From CAZTYW01 sp964617695 (GTDB lineage Bacteria; Chloroflexota; Dehalococcoidia; UBA2247; RBG-13-53-26), in NCBI GenBank assembly GCA_964617695.1, contig CAZTYW010000010.1, positions 1 to 43,552 on the forward strand: a stretch of 43,552 nucleotides of DNA. The letters run 5' to 3'. Shown here piece by piece: positions 6,922 to 17,000 of this stretch; within the stretch, counting starts at the first letter, position 1; each line of letters opens with the position of its first letter. The notes under the pieces are model-generated. The model was not told the DNA's origin, did not search any database, and worked only from the letters and a program-made list of their open reading frames with translations. The position numbers were made by a program, and so were the translations under genes.

Positions 6922-8384
6922 ATGACAAACCTTGAAGTCACGTACCTGGTTCTATCTCTTGTCGGGGTCATTGCGTCTGCATTCTTTGCCAGCTCCGAGA
7001 TCGCTTTCATTAACCTGCAACNNNNNNNNNNNNNNNNNNNNNNNNNNNNNNNNNNNNNNNNNNNNNNNNNNNNNNNNNNNNNNNNNNNNNNNNNNNNNNN
7101 NNNNNNNNNNNNNNNNNNNNNGTCATTGCGTCTGCATTCTTTGCCAGCTCCGAGATCGCTTTCATTAACCTGCAACGTATCAGGCTGAAGCACATGCAGG
7201 AAACCCAGGTCGAGGGCGCTGACAGGGTTGCCAGAATAATGGAGCGGCCCGAGCGATTCCTCTCGGTTGTGCTAACGGCCATCAGTTTTACAGAGACCGT
7301 GGTTGTCTCCCTGGGCAGCCTTCTATTTGTGTCCCTGATGGGCGAGAAGATAGGCACGCCTCTTGGGATCGTGTCGATAGCCCTGGTACTTCTGATTTTC
7401 GTCAAAGTAATCCCCAAGACCGTGGCAGCGCAGTACCCTGAGACACTGGCAGTGCGCTTTGCTCCTGCCATAGAAGCTACGTCCAAGGTAATCTCGCCTC
7501 TTGTCACTGTACTGAGCTGGATCACGGACAAGATTGCGCGCCCTACGGGGGTGCATACCATTCCCGGCGCATTGATGAGCAAGGAGGAGATCAGTGCCTG
7601 CATCTCGATGGGAGAGGAGACAGGGGTTGTAGATGAGGCTTCAGCTCAAATGCTGAAGAGAGTAGTCAAATTCGGGGACCTGTGGGTCCGGGAAATAATG
7701 ACCCCTCGCACGGAGTTGGTCTGGATTGACCAGGGTGCTCGGCTGGCAGAGTTCCAGCAGACATACCACAAGTCACCAAGCCGGCGCTATCCAGTCTATA
7801 GTGGCAACTTCGACAACGTGGCAGGTGTGCTGGCCTCCAAAGATGTGCACGTGGCCCTGGCGGGGGGTGAGCTGGGACCCGACAGCACTGTTACCGACTT
7901 CGCCCGCCCCGTCTGCTACGTCCCCGGAACCAAGCTGGTGGGGGAGCTCTTCGATGAAATGCGCGCCAACAAACTGACTGCGGCAGTGGTGGTCAGCGAG
8001 TACGGAGGTACTTCCGGAATGGTGACCATAGAGCAACTGGTTGACGAGATAGTAGGAGAGGTGAGCGAGGAGCTGGCAGGAGCACACAGAGAATTCGAGA
8101 TCATCAGCGAACACGCATACCAGATCGAGGGGAGTATGCGAATTGACGAGGCCAACGAGCAGCTTGGGCTGGGCATACCTGAAGATGAGTACGAGACCAT
8201 CGCCGGTTTTGTTCTGCACATTGTGGGGCATCTTCCGGAAGAAGGGGAACAGGTCACGTACGGCAACCTTAAGCTAATGGTAACGGAGGTCAAAGGAAAC
8301 AGAATCACCAAGCTCATGGTGACCAGGGAAGAAACCCAGCATAGCTCCTCGGAAGCCCCCGAACAGCCATCTGCAGACAGGTAG
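6922..8384 (+). CDS. CNNM/CorC-type membrane protein (DUF21 + CBS pair + CorC_HlyC domain), split by an artificial N run
   Basis: The gene opens at 6922 with a membrane helix and SSEIAFINLQ, reaches the N run at 7022, and resumes at 7122 by repeating the same 55 bases. Collapsing the repeat and the N run restores one frame of 435 residues. Domains in order are the DUF21 membrane domain (about 1-170), two CBS modules (about 190-320, starting at VREIMTPRTELVWI) and the C-terminal CorC_HlyC domain (about 335-420, ending GNLKLMVTEVKGNRITKLMV). This architecture belongs to the CNNM/CorB/CorC group, linked to magnesium and cobalt handling; older annotation calls it hemolysin C. CBS pairs in this family bind adenine nucleotides. 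The ribosome site AGGGGAG precedes the ATG. It ends about 315 bp before the glucan locus. Confidence 0.88.
6967..7176. repeat. Exact 55-bp direct duplication flanking a 100-N run (assembly artefact)
   Basis: Bases 6967-7021 and 7122-7176 are identical (both begin GTCATTGCGTCTGC and end TTAACCTGCAAC) and sit immediately either side of the N run. An exact overlap of 55 with a fixed 100-N spacer is what a de Bruijn assembler plus scaffolder leaves when two contigs sharing a k-mer overlap are joined. The true sequence is probably continuous, 155 bases shorter. Confidence 0.9.
7022..7121. other. Assembly gap (100 N), probably zero real length
   Basis: This is a run of exactly 100 N within the CNNM/CorC gene. 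The flanking 55-bp identity shows the two contig ends overlap, so nothing needs to be missing. Confidence 0.95.
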
Positions 8385-8698
8385 TACGGGGCAGCGAGCG
8401 CAGAGTGAGATGGTGCTACCCCAGACAGGGACCCCAGGATTCCACCGCAGGCGGCGCAGGCCACCCGGCTGAAGCCATAGCATGGCCTAAGGTGCAGGCG
8501 CATTTGCGTTGTTCCGCCTTGCTCCTGTGACGAGTCCTGATATAATATTGAACCGTCCACCCAAAAGAAGACTGTCGGTACATCTCAGCGTATCGAACTG
8601 CGTCGCCACAAGGGTTGAGTTGACATAGGCAGACGCAGTACGTCCGAGTTCTCTCACGATCAAAGCCCAGTCACAGAGTCAGATTCAGGACGAGGTAT
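8385..8698. other. Intergenic leader region before the glucan operon
   Basis: This 314-bp stretch has no credible gene. It holds the candidate glgP promoter at 8519-8546 and an mRNA leader of about 146 nt. No terminator with a T-tract is visible after the CNNM/CorC gene. Confidence 0.6.
8519..8546 (+). promoter_or_regulatory. Candidate extended -10 promoter for the alpha-glucan operon
   Basis: TTGCTC (8519-8524), a 16-bp spacer and TATAAT (8541-8546). The TGA before the -10 (8538-8540) gives the TG-n extended element. A start near 8553 leaves a 146-nt leader to glgP. Confidence 0.55.
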
Positions 8699-10840
8699 AT
8701 GGTAAGTGACGTTTTGAGTACAAGGCTACCAGAGCGGATCAGAAGACTGGATGAGCTGGCCAACAATTTGTGGTGGAGCTGGCATCCGCAGGCGCGCGAC
8801 CTGTTTCGAGCCCTCAGCTATCCGCTGTGGAGAATCAGCGGGCACAACCCGGTCAAGCAGTTGCGCGACATGAGCCAGCATGACCTGGAAGCTGCCGCAG
8901 CCGATCCGGCGTTTCTCAGCCTATATGACGCCGTGATGTCAGCTTTCGACAACGACATGTCAGCTTCGAACAGGTGGTTTCCGGCCAGCCATCCTGACCG
9001 GCCCCACGGTCTCATTGCCTACTTCTCGATGGAATTCGCCATCCACAATTGTCTGCCCATTTACGCCGGTGGTCTGGGAATCCTGGCAGGCGACACCTGC
9101 AAGGAAGCCAGCGACATGGGCCTGCCGCTGGTGGGTGTGGGGTTCATGTACCCCCAGGGCTATTTTCACCAGCGCGTCTCCACCAGCGGCTGGCAGGAGG
9201 AGGTATACAGACACATCGACTTCGACGAGACGCCCATAAGTCGGGCCTACTCGCCGGGGGACAGGAGATGTCTGGTCCAGGTCCAACTGGGCAGCCGAAC
9301 CGTTTGCATCGGGGCGTGGAGGGTCCGGGCGGGACGAACATCCATCTACCTGCTGGACACCAATCTGGAGGAAAACGCTCCCCAAGACCGACAATTGTCA
9401 GCGCGCCTGTACACCGCCGACCAGGAACAGCGTCTTCAACAGGAGATCATCCTGGGGGTCGGCGGTGTCCGGCTGCTGCGCGCCCTCGGCATGCAACCAG
9501 CCATATGGCACGCCAACGAAGGCCACGCAGCCTTCATGATGCTTGAACGTGTCAGGGAGGAGGTCGCCAAAGGCACGTCCCTCACCGAGGCGGTGCGGGG
9601 GGTGCAGTCAACAAGCGTTTTCACCACGCATACGCCGGTCCCGGCTGGCCATGACGTTTTCCCCACCCGACTGGTGGAGAAGTACGTCAGCGGGCACTGG
9701 GACTCGATTGGCGTGGATCGCCAAACGTTCCTGGCTTTGGGTCAGCAGGCCCGCCTCGGCGAGCATTACTTCGATATGACGGCGCTGGCGCTGAAAATGG
9801 CCGACAAGCGCAACGCCGTGAGCAGGCTTCACGGCCAGGTAACACGAAAGATGTGGCACGTTCTCTGGCCAGAAGTCCGGGTGGACGAGGTACCCATATC
9901 ACATGTGACCAACGGGATCCACGTGCCAACGTGGATCGCCCCTGAGTTAGGCCGTCTCTATGAGACGTACCTGGGCAGGGACTGGTTGAAGGAAGTAGAC
10001 AAGCCCGAACTCTGGGAGCGCATAACGGACATCCCGGACGAGGAACTGTGGGCAGTCCGTCAATTCCTGAAACGCAAGCTCATGCGCGCCATACTGGAGA
10101 AAGCTCAGAGGGGTTGGGCCATCGGCGGATTGACGGCCCAGCAAGTACTGGCCATGGGCGCCCTGCTTGAGCCTGACGTTCTCACCCTCGGCTTCGTTCG
10201 GCGTTTCGCTGAGTACAAGCGGCCAGCACTCATATTCCGAGACGTCGAACGCCTGAAACGAATAGTCAACAACCGATGGCGGCCAGTCCAGGTGCTGTTT
10301 GCCGGAAAGTCCCACCCGGCTGACTTCCCCTCAAAGCGTCTCCTGCAACACGTATACATGCTGGCCACCGACCGCGAATTTCAGGGCCGCATAGCCTTCG
10401 TCGACGATTACGACATGCACATGGCCCGCTATCTGGTTCACGGGGTGGATGTGTGGCTTAACACGCCCCGCCGCCTCCAGGAAGCATGCGGCACCAGCGG
10501 TATAAAGGCAGCCTTGAATGGTGTCCCCCACCTCAGCATCCTCGATGGCTGGTGGCACGAAGGCTACACCGGCATCAACGGCTGGGCCATCGGCAATCGT
10601 GCTGAGATGGCGAGCCCAGAGGATGAAGATAGGGCAGACGCAGAGGCACTCTACAACCTGCTCGAGAACGAGGTAGCGCCACTGTACTATGAACGAGATC
10701 GAAGCGGCGTGCCTCGCGCCTGGACCCGTCTTGTGAAAGACACCATTCGCTCGGTTGCGCCTGTCTTCTGCGCACGGCGAATGATGAAAGAGTACACTGA
10801 GTTGATGTACGCTGCACCAGGCCCAGGGGCCCAAGCATAG
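8699..10840 (+). CDS. glgP: Alpha-glucan (glycogen/maltodextrin) phosphorylase
   Basis: This 713-residue GT35 enzyme releases glucose-1-phosphate from the non-reducing ends of alpha-1,4-glucan using phosphate and pyridoxal phosphate. The N-terminus (LDELANNLWWSWHPQARDLF) is the DUF3417 domain typical of the short bacterial and archaeal alpha-glucan phosphorylases rather than the 800-residue E. coli type. The C-terminal EACGTSGIKAALNG carries the pyridoxal lysine, Lys603, and is followed by LDGWWHEGY. HTPVPAGHD near residue 316 is another family landmark. The start at 8699 follows CGAGG. It is the first gene of the alpha-glucan locus; a 340-bp gap separates it from corA, so it may have its own transcript. 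Confidence 0.93.
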   Translation: MVSDVLSTRLPERIRRLDELANNLWWSWHPQARDLFRALSYPLWRISGHNPVKQLRDMSQHDLEAAAADPAFLSLYDAVMSAFDNDMSASNRWFPASHPDRPHGLIAYFSMEFAIHNCLPIYAGGLGILAGDTCKEASDMGLPLVGVGFMYPQGYFHQRVSTSGWQEEVYRHIDFDETPISRAYSPGDRRCLVQVQLGSRTVCIGAWRVRAGRTSIYLLDTNLEENAPQDRQLSARLYTADQEQRLQQEIILGVGGVRLLRALGMQPAIWHANEGHAAFMMLERVREEVAKGTSLTEAVRGVQSTSVFTTHTPVPAGHDVFPTRLVEKYVSGHWDSIGVDRQTFLALGQQARLGEHYFDMTALALKMADKRNAVSRLHGQVTRKMWHVLWPEVRVDEVPISHVTNGIHVPTWIAPELGRLYETYLGRDWLKEVDKPELWERITDIPDEELWAVRQFLKRKLMRAILEKAQRGWAIGGLTAQQVLAMGALLEPDVLTLGFVRRFAEYKRPALIFRDVERLKRIVNNRWRPVQVLFAGKSHPADFPSKRLLQHVYMLATDREFQGRIAFVDDYDMHMARYLVHGVDVWLNTPRRLQEACGTSGIKAALNGVPHLSILDGWWHEGYTGINGWAIGNRAEMASPEDEDRADAEALYNLLENEVAPLYYERDRSGVPRAWTRLVKDTIRSVAPVFCARRMMKEYTELMYAAPGPGAQA

Positions 10841-11181
10841 CCGCGGCCGAAACGGCTCATACACGCAAGGAGGCAGGGGAAGGGCCATCAAAGAGCCACC
10901 ACGGACTGCTACAGCGTTGAGAGCGAACACTGGGGCAACGGTCAGCCTGAGGCTCTGGCCGAGAGCATACAGCGGGGCGGGGAGGGTAACAGCCGCAGAA
11001 TCCCCCAAGCGACCGATCGCGTAAGGTGGACCACGCACGGCACCCGGCTTGTTGGCCGGCTATATTTGCCGTCAGCGGAAGGTGCCAGGAAACTGGGTGC
11101 GGACGAGGCTCCGTTCGCCGCCAACAAGCGACGGTGATCGGGTGGAACCTTTCTTTATAAAGCCGATGCAGGAGGTGCCTC
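10841..11181. other. Intergenic region between glgP and corA
   Basis: No credible gene is present. There is a TATATT at 11061-11066 but no convincing -35, and no T-tract terminator after glgP. The only clear element is AGGAGGTG at 11169-11176, the ribosome site of corA. Confidence 0.5.
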
Positions 11182-11887
11182 ATGGCATTGAAGGCGTACT
11201 ATCTNNNNNNNNNNNNNNNNNNNNNNNNNNNNNNNNNNNNNNNNNNNNNNNNNNNNNNNNNNNNNNNNNNNNNNNNNNNNNNNNNNNNNNNNNNNNNNNN
11301 NNNNCCGAGCAGATCGAAGAGGAGGTGATCCGCAACCCGCAGCGGTCAACGCCAGAGGCTCTTCTGAAGCTCAAGCGTTCGTCGCTGCGCATACATCGCA
11401 TCATGGCACCGCAGCGGGAGATCATGAATCGTCTCAGCCGCGGGGAGTTCGCCTTGGCCAGGGGGGAAGCGGAGATATTCTTCCGCGACATATACGACCA
11501 CATAGTGCGAATCGAAGACATGAACCAATCACTTCGAGAGAGAGGTCCGACAATGCGCTGTCCACCTACCTGTCGACGGTGGCCAACCGTCAGAACGAGA
11601 CCATGAAGGTCCTGTCGATAATAGCGTCCATCTTCCTGCCGCCCACTCTCGTGGCAGGCGTCTACGGCATGAACTTCGAGAACATGCCGGAACTGACTTA
11701 TCGGTGGGGCTATTTTATTGTGCTTGGCTTCATGGCGGCCGTGATTGTGGCGGCTATGAGCTGGTTCACGTCGCGGAGGTGGATCGTCTGGGGCCGACAG
11801 CGGGCGGTGCGAGTCACACGCGTTGCAGCCGGGCCAGAGAGAATCATCGGGCAACTTGGTCACCTGGCAAAGCGGGTGCATTTGTAG
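11182..11887 (+). pseudogene. corA: CorA-like divalent metal channel, gapped and frameshifted
   Basis: The ATG at 11182, behind a strong AGGAGGTG, reads MALKAYYL and runs into the N run at 11205. After 11304 the frame reads the long helical stalk of CorA (ALLKLKRSSLRIHRIMAPQR). At about 11536-11545 a GAGAGAGAGG run breaks the frame. Removing one GA restores RSDNALSTYLSTVANR, then two membrane helices with the signature YGMNFENMPEL between them. That GMN motif identifies the CorA family, which forms pentameric Mg2+/Co2+ channels. After the second helix comes a tail of about 35 residues, longer than usual. Whether the shift is a true mutation or a consensus error in a dinucleotide run is open. 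A metal channel inside the glucan locus is unexplained. Confidence 0.8.
11205..11304. other. Assembly gap (100 N), true length unknown
   Basis: The flanks share no overlap, so real sequence is missing. CorA proteins usually have about 150-200 residues before the stalk segment seen at the right edge, so the true gap is probably several hundred bases. Confidence 0.9.
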
Positions 11888-12021
11888 CCGGAGTCGCAGG
11901 CAACGGCGCGCAGGCGCGGGGCAGAGCGCGGGCCAGGGACAGCAGTCCCTACGGTGACGAGAGGTACCACTTGTGTTTGATTCTGCCATGAGAAGACCTG
12001 GACAGCAACGGGTGATCTATA

Positions 12022-14079
12022 ATGGGATACAAGCGTCGAAATCTCGCCTTCACGCGCAGTGTCGCAGGGACTGAGACTCAGCCAATGGGGCATAGGAACG
12101 GCACGGTACGCACCGTAATAGAGCGAGTGACACCCGAGATTGACGGCGGCCGGTTCCCCATCAAGCGCAGTGTCGGGGAGAAGGTAGTAGTGGAGGCCGA
12201 CATCTTTGCGGACGGACACGATGTGCTCTCGGCCCTGCTCCTGTGCCGCAAGGAGGACGAGAGGCAGTGGACTGAGGTCCCAATGGAGCCTCTGGTCAAC
12301 GACCGCTGGCGCGGCTCCTTTGAGGTCGGCCAGGTCGGGCGGTATTGCTACACGTTGATCGCCTGGGTAGACCCTTTCAGGTCATGGCGACAGTCTCTGG
12401 AGAAGAAGGCCAAGACCAATGAGGAGGTCACCGTCCATCTTATGACCGGTGCCCAGTTGATCCAGGAAGCAAGCAGGCGGGCCTCGAGCAACGACCGTCG
12501 GGTGCTTGAAGAGTGGGCGGCTTTCTTGCGTTCAGCGCAAGGACAAGGTACAGCCGAGGTGGAGCTAGCCCTCAGCCAGGAGGTAGCACAGCTGATGGAC
12601 CGGTACAGTGACAGGCGATTCGCCGCCGCGTACGACAGGGAACTGGCAGTCGTCGTTGATCGGGACAAGGCTCGTTTCAGCACCTGGTACGAGATGTTTC
12701 CTCGCTCTTGCTCGCCCCAGCCGGGACAGCACGGCACATTCAAGGACTGCCAGGGCCGGTTGCCATATGTCGCCTCAATGGGCTTTGACGTGCTCTACCT
12801 CCCCCCTATCCATCCAATCGCACATACCCACAGGAAAGGCAAAAACAACGCCCTCACTGCAGGTCCGGACGATCCGGGCAGCCCGTGGAGCATAGGGTCG
12901 CACGAAGGTGGGCACAAGGCCGTGCACCCCCAACTCGGCACTCTGGAAGACTTTAGACGGTTCGTCGCCAAAGCCGGCGAGTTTGGAATCGAGGTGGCCC
13001 TGGACCTGACCCTTCAGTGTTCCTCGGACCATCCGTACGTCAGGGAGCACCCAGAGTGGTTCCGCTGGCGGCCGGACGGGACCCTGCAGTACGCTGAGAA
13101 CCCGCCGAAGAAATACGAAGATACGTACCCCTTCAACTTTGAGACCGCGCAGTGGCGAGAGCTATGGGAGGAACTGAGGAGCATCGTGGTCTTCTGGATT
13201 GACCAGGGAATTCGCATTTTCCGTGTGGACAACCCCCACACCAAACCGTTTCGGTTCTGGGAGTGGCTGATTGCCGGGGTCAAGAGGGACTATCCAGACG
13301 TGATCTTCCTGTCTGAGGCATTCACCCGCCCCAAGGTGATGTACCAACTGGCCAAGCTCGGCTTCACCCAGTCATACACCTATTTCGCCTGGCGAAATGC
13401 CAAGTGGGAGTTCATTCAGTACTTCAACGAACTCACCCAGACCGAGGTGCGCGAGTACTTCCGGCCTAACTTGTGGACGAACACGCCAGACATCCTCACA
13501 GAATATCTCCAGTCGGGCGGCCGACCGGCGTTCATGGCACGGCTGGTTCTGGCCGCAACCCTGGGGGCCAACTACGGCATCTACGGCCCTGCTTTTGAGC
13601 TGTGCGAGAACCGGCCAAGGGAGCCCGGCAGCGAGGAGTATCTCGACTCCGAGAAGTACGAGGTAAAGCACCGGGACATCGACAGGCCCGACAGCCTGAA
13701 AGACTTCATCGCCCGCGTCAACCGGATCCGGCGGGAGAGCGTCGCCCTTCAAAGTGACCTGACCCTGCGGTTCCACTCCCTCGACAATGACCAGCTAATT
13801 TGCTACAGTAAACACAGCGAGGACCTTTCCGACTTCATTCTAGTAGTCGTAAACCTGGATCCCCGCTACACTCAGTCAGGGTGGGTCGAGCTTCCGCTTC
13901 ACGAGATTGGTCTGAGTCCCCATGAACCCTACCAGGTTCATGACCTGTTGACCGACGCTCGGCATCTGTGGCACGGCCCGAGGAACTACGTGGAACTGAA
14001 CCCCGCCACAATCCCTGCTCACATCTTTCGGCTGGGTCGACACGTTCCAACAGAGCGTGACTTCGAGTACTACGGATAG
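12022..14079 (+). CDS. glgE: Alpha-1,4-glucan:maltose-1-phosphate maltosyltransferase GlgE
   Basis: This 685-residue GH13_3 enzyme adds maltosyl units from maltose-1-phosphate to alpha-1,4-glucan. The N-terminal domain carries the GlgE-specific PEIDGGRFPIKRSVGE (about residues 37-52). The barrel shows RVDNPHTKP with nucleophile Asp403, LSEAFTRP with acid/base Glu432 (spacing of 29, as in the Streptomyces enzyme) and NTPD with Asp490. The first ATG has GGTGA 6 nt upstream, but homologues usually begin only about 10 residues before the PEIDGG segment, so ATG 12085 (MGHRNGTV) is a real alternative. A perfect TATAAT overlaps the first ATG. It lies 18 bp upstream of treS-mak, whose kinase should make its substrate. 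Confidence 0.94.
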   Translation: MGYKRRNLAFTRSVAGTETQPMGHRNGTVRTVIERVTPEIDGGRFPIKRSVGEKVVVEADIFADGHDVLSALLLCRKEDERQWTEVPMEPLVNDRWRGSFEVGQVGRYCYTLIAWVDPFRSWRQSLEKKAKTNEEVTVHLMTGAQLIQEASRRASSNDRRVLEEWAAFLRSAQGQGTAEVELALSQEVAQLMDRYSDRRFAAAYDRELAVVVDRDKARFSTWYEMFPRSCSPQPGQHGTFKDCQGRLPYVASMGFDVLYLPPIHPIAHTHRKGKNNALTAGPDDPGSPWSIGSHEGGHKAVHPQLGTLEDFRRFVAKAGEFGIEVALDLTLQCSSDHPYVREHPEWFRWRPDGTLQYAENPPKKYEDTYPFNFETAQWRELWEELRSIVVFWIDQGIRIFRVDNPHTKPFRFWEWLIAGVKRDYPDVIFLSEAFTRPKVMYQLAKLGFTQSYTYFAWRNAKWEFIQYFNELTQTEVREYFRPNLWTNTPDILTEYLQSGGRPAFMARLVLAATLGANYGIYGPAFELCENRPREPGSEEYLDSEKYEVKHRDIDRPDSLKDFIARVNRIRRESVALQSDLTLRFHSLDNDQLICYSKHSEDLSDFILVVVNLDPRYTQSGWVELPLHEIGLSPHEPYQVHDLLTDARHLWHGPRNYVELNPATIPAHIFRLGRHVPTERDFEYYG

Positions 14080-14097
14080 GCGAGGAGGAGGGTTGTT

Positions 14098-17000
14098 ATG
14101 GGGAGGAGGAGGAGTAGTACCGAGTTTTCCGCTTTTCGGGAAGACCCCCTGTGGTACAAGGACGCCATCATCTACGAGGTCCATGTCCGTGCCTTCTTCG
14201 ATAGCGATGGCGATGGCATAGGCGACTTTCGCGGGCTGACCGCCAGACTGGACTACCTTCAGGACCTTGGCGTCACGGCAATCTGGCTGCTCCCATTCTA
14301 CCCCTCTCCCCTCAGGGACGACGGCTATGACATTGCCGACTACACCGATGTCCATCCTAACTATGGCACTTTGCAGGATTTCAGGGCCTTGCTGCGGGGG
14401 GCCAACCAGCGGGGCATCAACGTCATAACTGAGATGATTCTGAACCATACCTCGGACCAGCACCCGTGGTTCCAGCGAGCCCGTCAGGCCCCGACCGGCA
14501 CCCGGTGGCGCGACTTCTACGTCTGGGCCAACAACCGCGAGAAGTATAAAGAAGCACGGGTTATCTTCAAGGACTTCGAGTCCTCCAACTGGACCTGGGA
14601 TCCAGCAGCCAGGGCCTACTACTGGCACCGATTTTACTGGCACCAGCCTGATCTCAACTATGACAAGCCCCACGTCCGGCGCGCTGTCACGCAAATGCTT
14701 GACTTCTGGCTGAAAATGGGAGTCTCCGGCCTGCGTCTGGACGCCGTGCCCTATCTGTACGAGCGGGAGGGCACGAACTGCGAGAACCTCCCTGAAACAC
14801 ATGCCTTCCTCAAGCAACTGCGCCAGCACGTCGACCAGCGGTTCAGAAACCGGATGCTGCTGGCAGAGGCCAACCAGTGGCCTGAGGATGCAGCCGCCTA
14901 CTTCGGCGAGGGTGACGAATGCCACATGGCCTATCATTTCCCTCTCATGCCGCGCCTTTTTATGGCCATCCGCATGGAGGACCGTTTCCCCATAATTGAC
15001 ATTCTCGACCAGACACCCTCAATCCCGGAGTCATGCCAGTGGGCCCTTTTCCTGCGCAACCACGATGAACTGACGCTGGAAATGGTCGCCGATGAAGAGC
15101 GTGACTATATGTACCGGGTGTACGCCCGCGATGCGCGCATGCGCGTCAATCTGGGAATACGCCGTCGCCTGGCCCCGCTGCTCAACAACGACCGCAAGAA
15201 GATTGAACTGATGAACGGCCTGCTCTTCTCACTGCCAGGAACGCCGGTTGTGTACTATGGTGACGAAGTCGGGATGGGTGACAACTTCTATCTTGGCGAC
15301 CGCAACGGAGTCCGCACCCCGATGCAATGGAGCGCCGACCGCAACGCCGGATTCTCCTCAGCCAACGCTCAGAGACTCTACCTGCCACTCATCATCGACC
15401 CGGAGTACCACTACGAGACCGTCAACGTCGACGCGCAGCAGAACAATCCCGACTCGCTCCTGTGGTGGATGAAACGCATAATTGCCCTGCGCAAGCGCCT
15501 GAAGGCCCTCAGCCGCGGTAGTCTGGAATTCCTGTACCCGGAGAACCGCAAGGTGCTGGCCCTGGTTCGGCGCTATCAAGATGAGATTGTGCTGGTAGTG
15601 GCCAACCTGTCGAGACTGGCGCAACACACCCACCTCAACCTGGCCCAGTTTGCAGGAAGAGTGCCTGTTGAGGTCTTCGGGCACACAGAATTCCCACGTA
15701 TCGGCGAAGACCCTTATTTCGTAACTCTCAGCCCGTACGCCTTCTACTGGTTTTCGCTCAACCCGCAGCGTGAACCGGAGGAAACTGCCAAGCCCAGGGA
15801 AGCCCCGGTGCCCACGGTCACTATGACCGGTAAATGGGAGAATCTCCTCAAGAAAAGCGGCAGGCCCATCCTTGAAGAGGTCTTGCTGAGCTACGTAAGG
15901 CAACGCCGCTGGTTCGGGGGGAAGGCGCGCAGAACCCAGGCAGCGCAGGTTCTGGACATCGTTCCAATGCCCAACGCTGCGGCGGAGGGTCACCTTGTGC
16001 TGGTCCAGGTCGACTACGCCGAAGGGGAGCCGGAAACGTATCTTGTTCCCCTGACCTTCGCAGTCGCAGACCAGGCCGACCACATCGTGGAGACATCCCC
16101 CACGTCGGTCATCGCCTACCTGGACCTGACCACGAAAGGGAAGAGCGCCGAAGGGCTGCTTTGCGATGCCCTGTCCGACGTGCACTTTTGCCACTCCCTT
16201 CTGAACGTTGTCTGGCGGCGCCGCAAGTCAGCGGGGAACAAGGGTGAACTGAAGGCCTGGCCTACACGGATGTTCCGGAGCATTCGAGGGCCGGCCCAGG
16301 TTTCGCTGGAACCCATCCCACTGAAAGGGGAGCAAAGCAACACCTCGGTCGTCTACGGAGACCGGCTGATTCTGAAGCTCTTCAGACGTCTGGGACAGGG
16401 AACCAATCCCGAACTGGAGGTCGGCCGCTTTCTCACGGAGAAGGTCTCCTTTCCTCGAATTCCCCCTCTGGCAGGCGCCGTGGAGTACAGGCGCGATAAG
16501 GAGAGCGAACCCGTGACGCTGGCCGTCCTTCAAGGCTACGTGCAGAACCAGGGCGATGCCTGGGGTTATACAATTGACTCCCTCGGCCACTACTTTGAAC
16601 GGGTGCTTGCCCAACCGGCGGCAGAGGAAGTGCCTCCACTAGCAGACCACTTGCTTGCCCTGGCAGAGAAGGGGCTTCCACCCATGGCAGAGGAGACCGT
16701 AGGCCCTTACCTGGCCGCGGCCCGGCTGCTGGGACAGCAGACCGGACAGCTTCATACGGCACTGGCATCGCGCCGCGATGACCCGGCCTTCGCGCCCGAG
16801 CCATTCTCCCTCACATACCAGCGCTCGGTCTACCATGCCATGCGAGTTCTGACCATCCAGAACCTCCAGATGCTGCGCGGACGTCTCAGGAGCCTCCCGG
16901 CAGACGCAAGGGAAAGCGCACAGCACGTGCTGGACATGGAGCACAGTATCATCGAGCGCTTCCAGCCGCTACGCCAGCGAAAGATCACGGCCATGCGCAT

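Noticed and set aside
6967..7176. Biological tandem duplication or transposon target repeat
   Set aside because: The copies abut a run of exactly 100 N and the gene becomes continuous when collapsed, so an assembly overlap explains it.
13876..14937. 353-codon minus-strand open frame opposite glgE/treS
   Set aside because: It is antisense to the catalytic domains of two enzymes with intact active sites; it shows no domain and no ribosome site.
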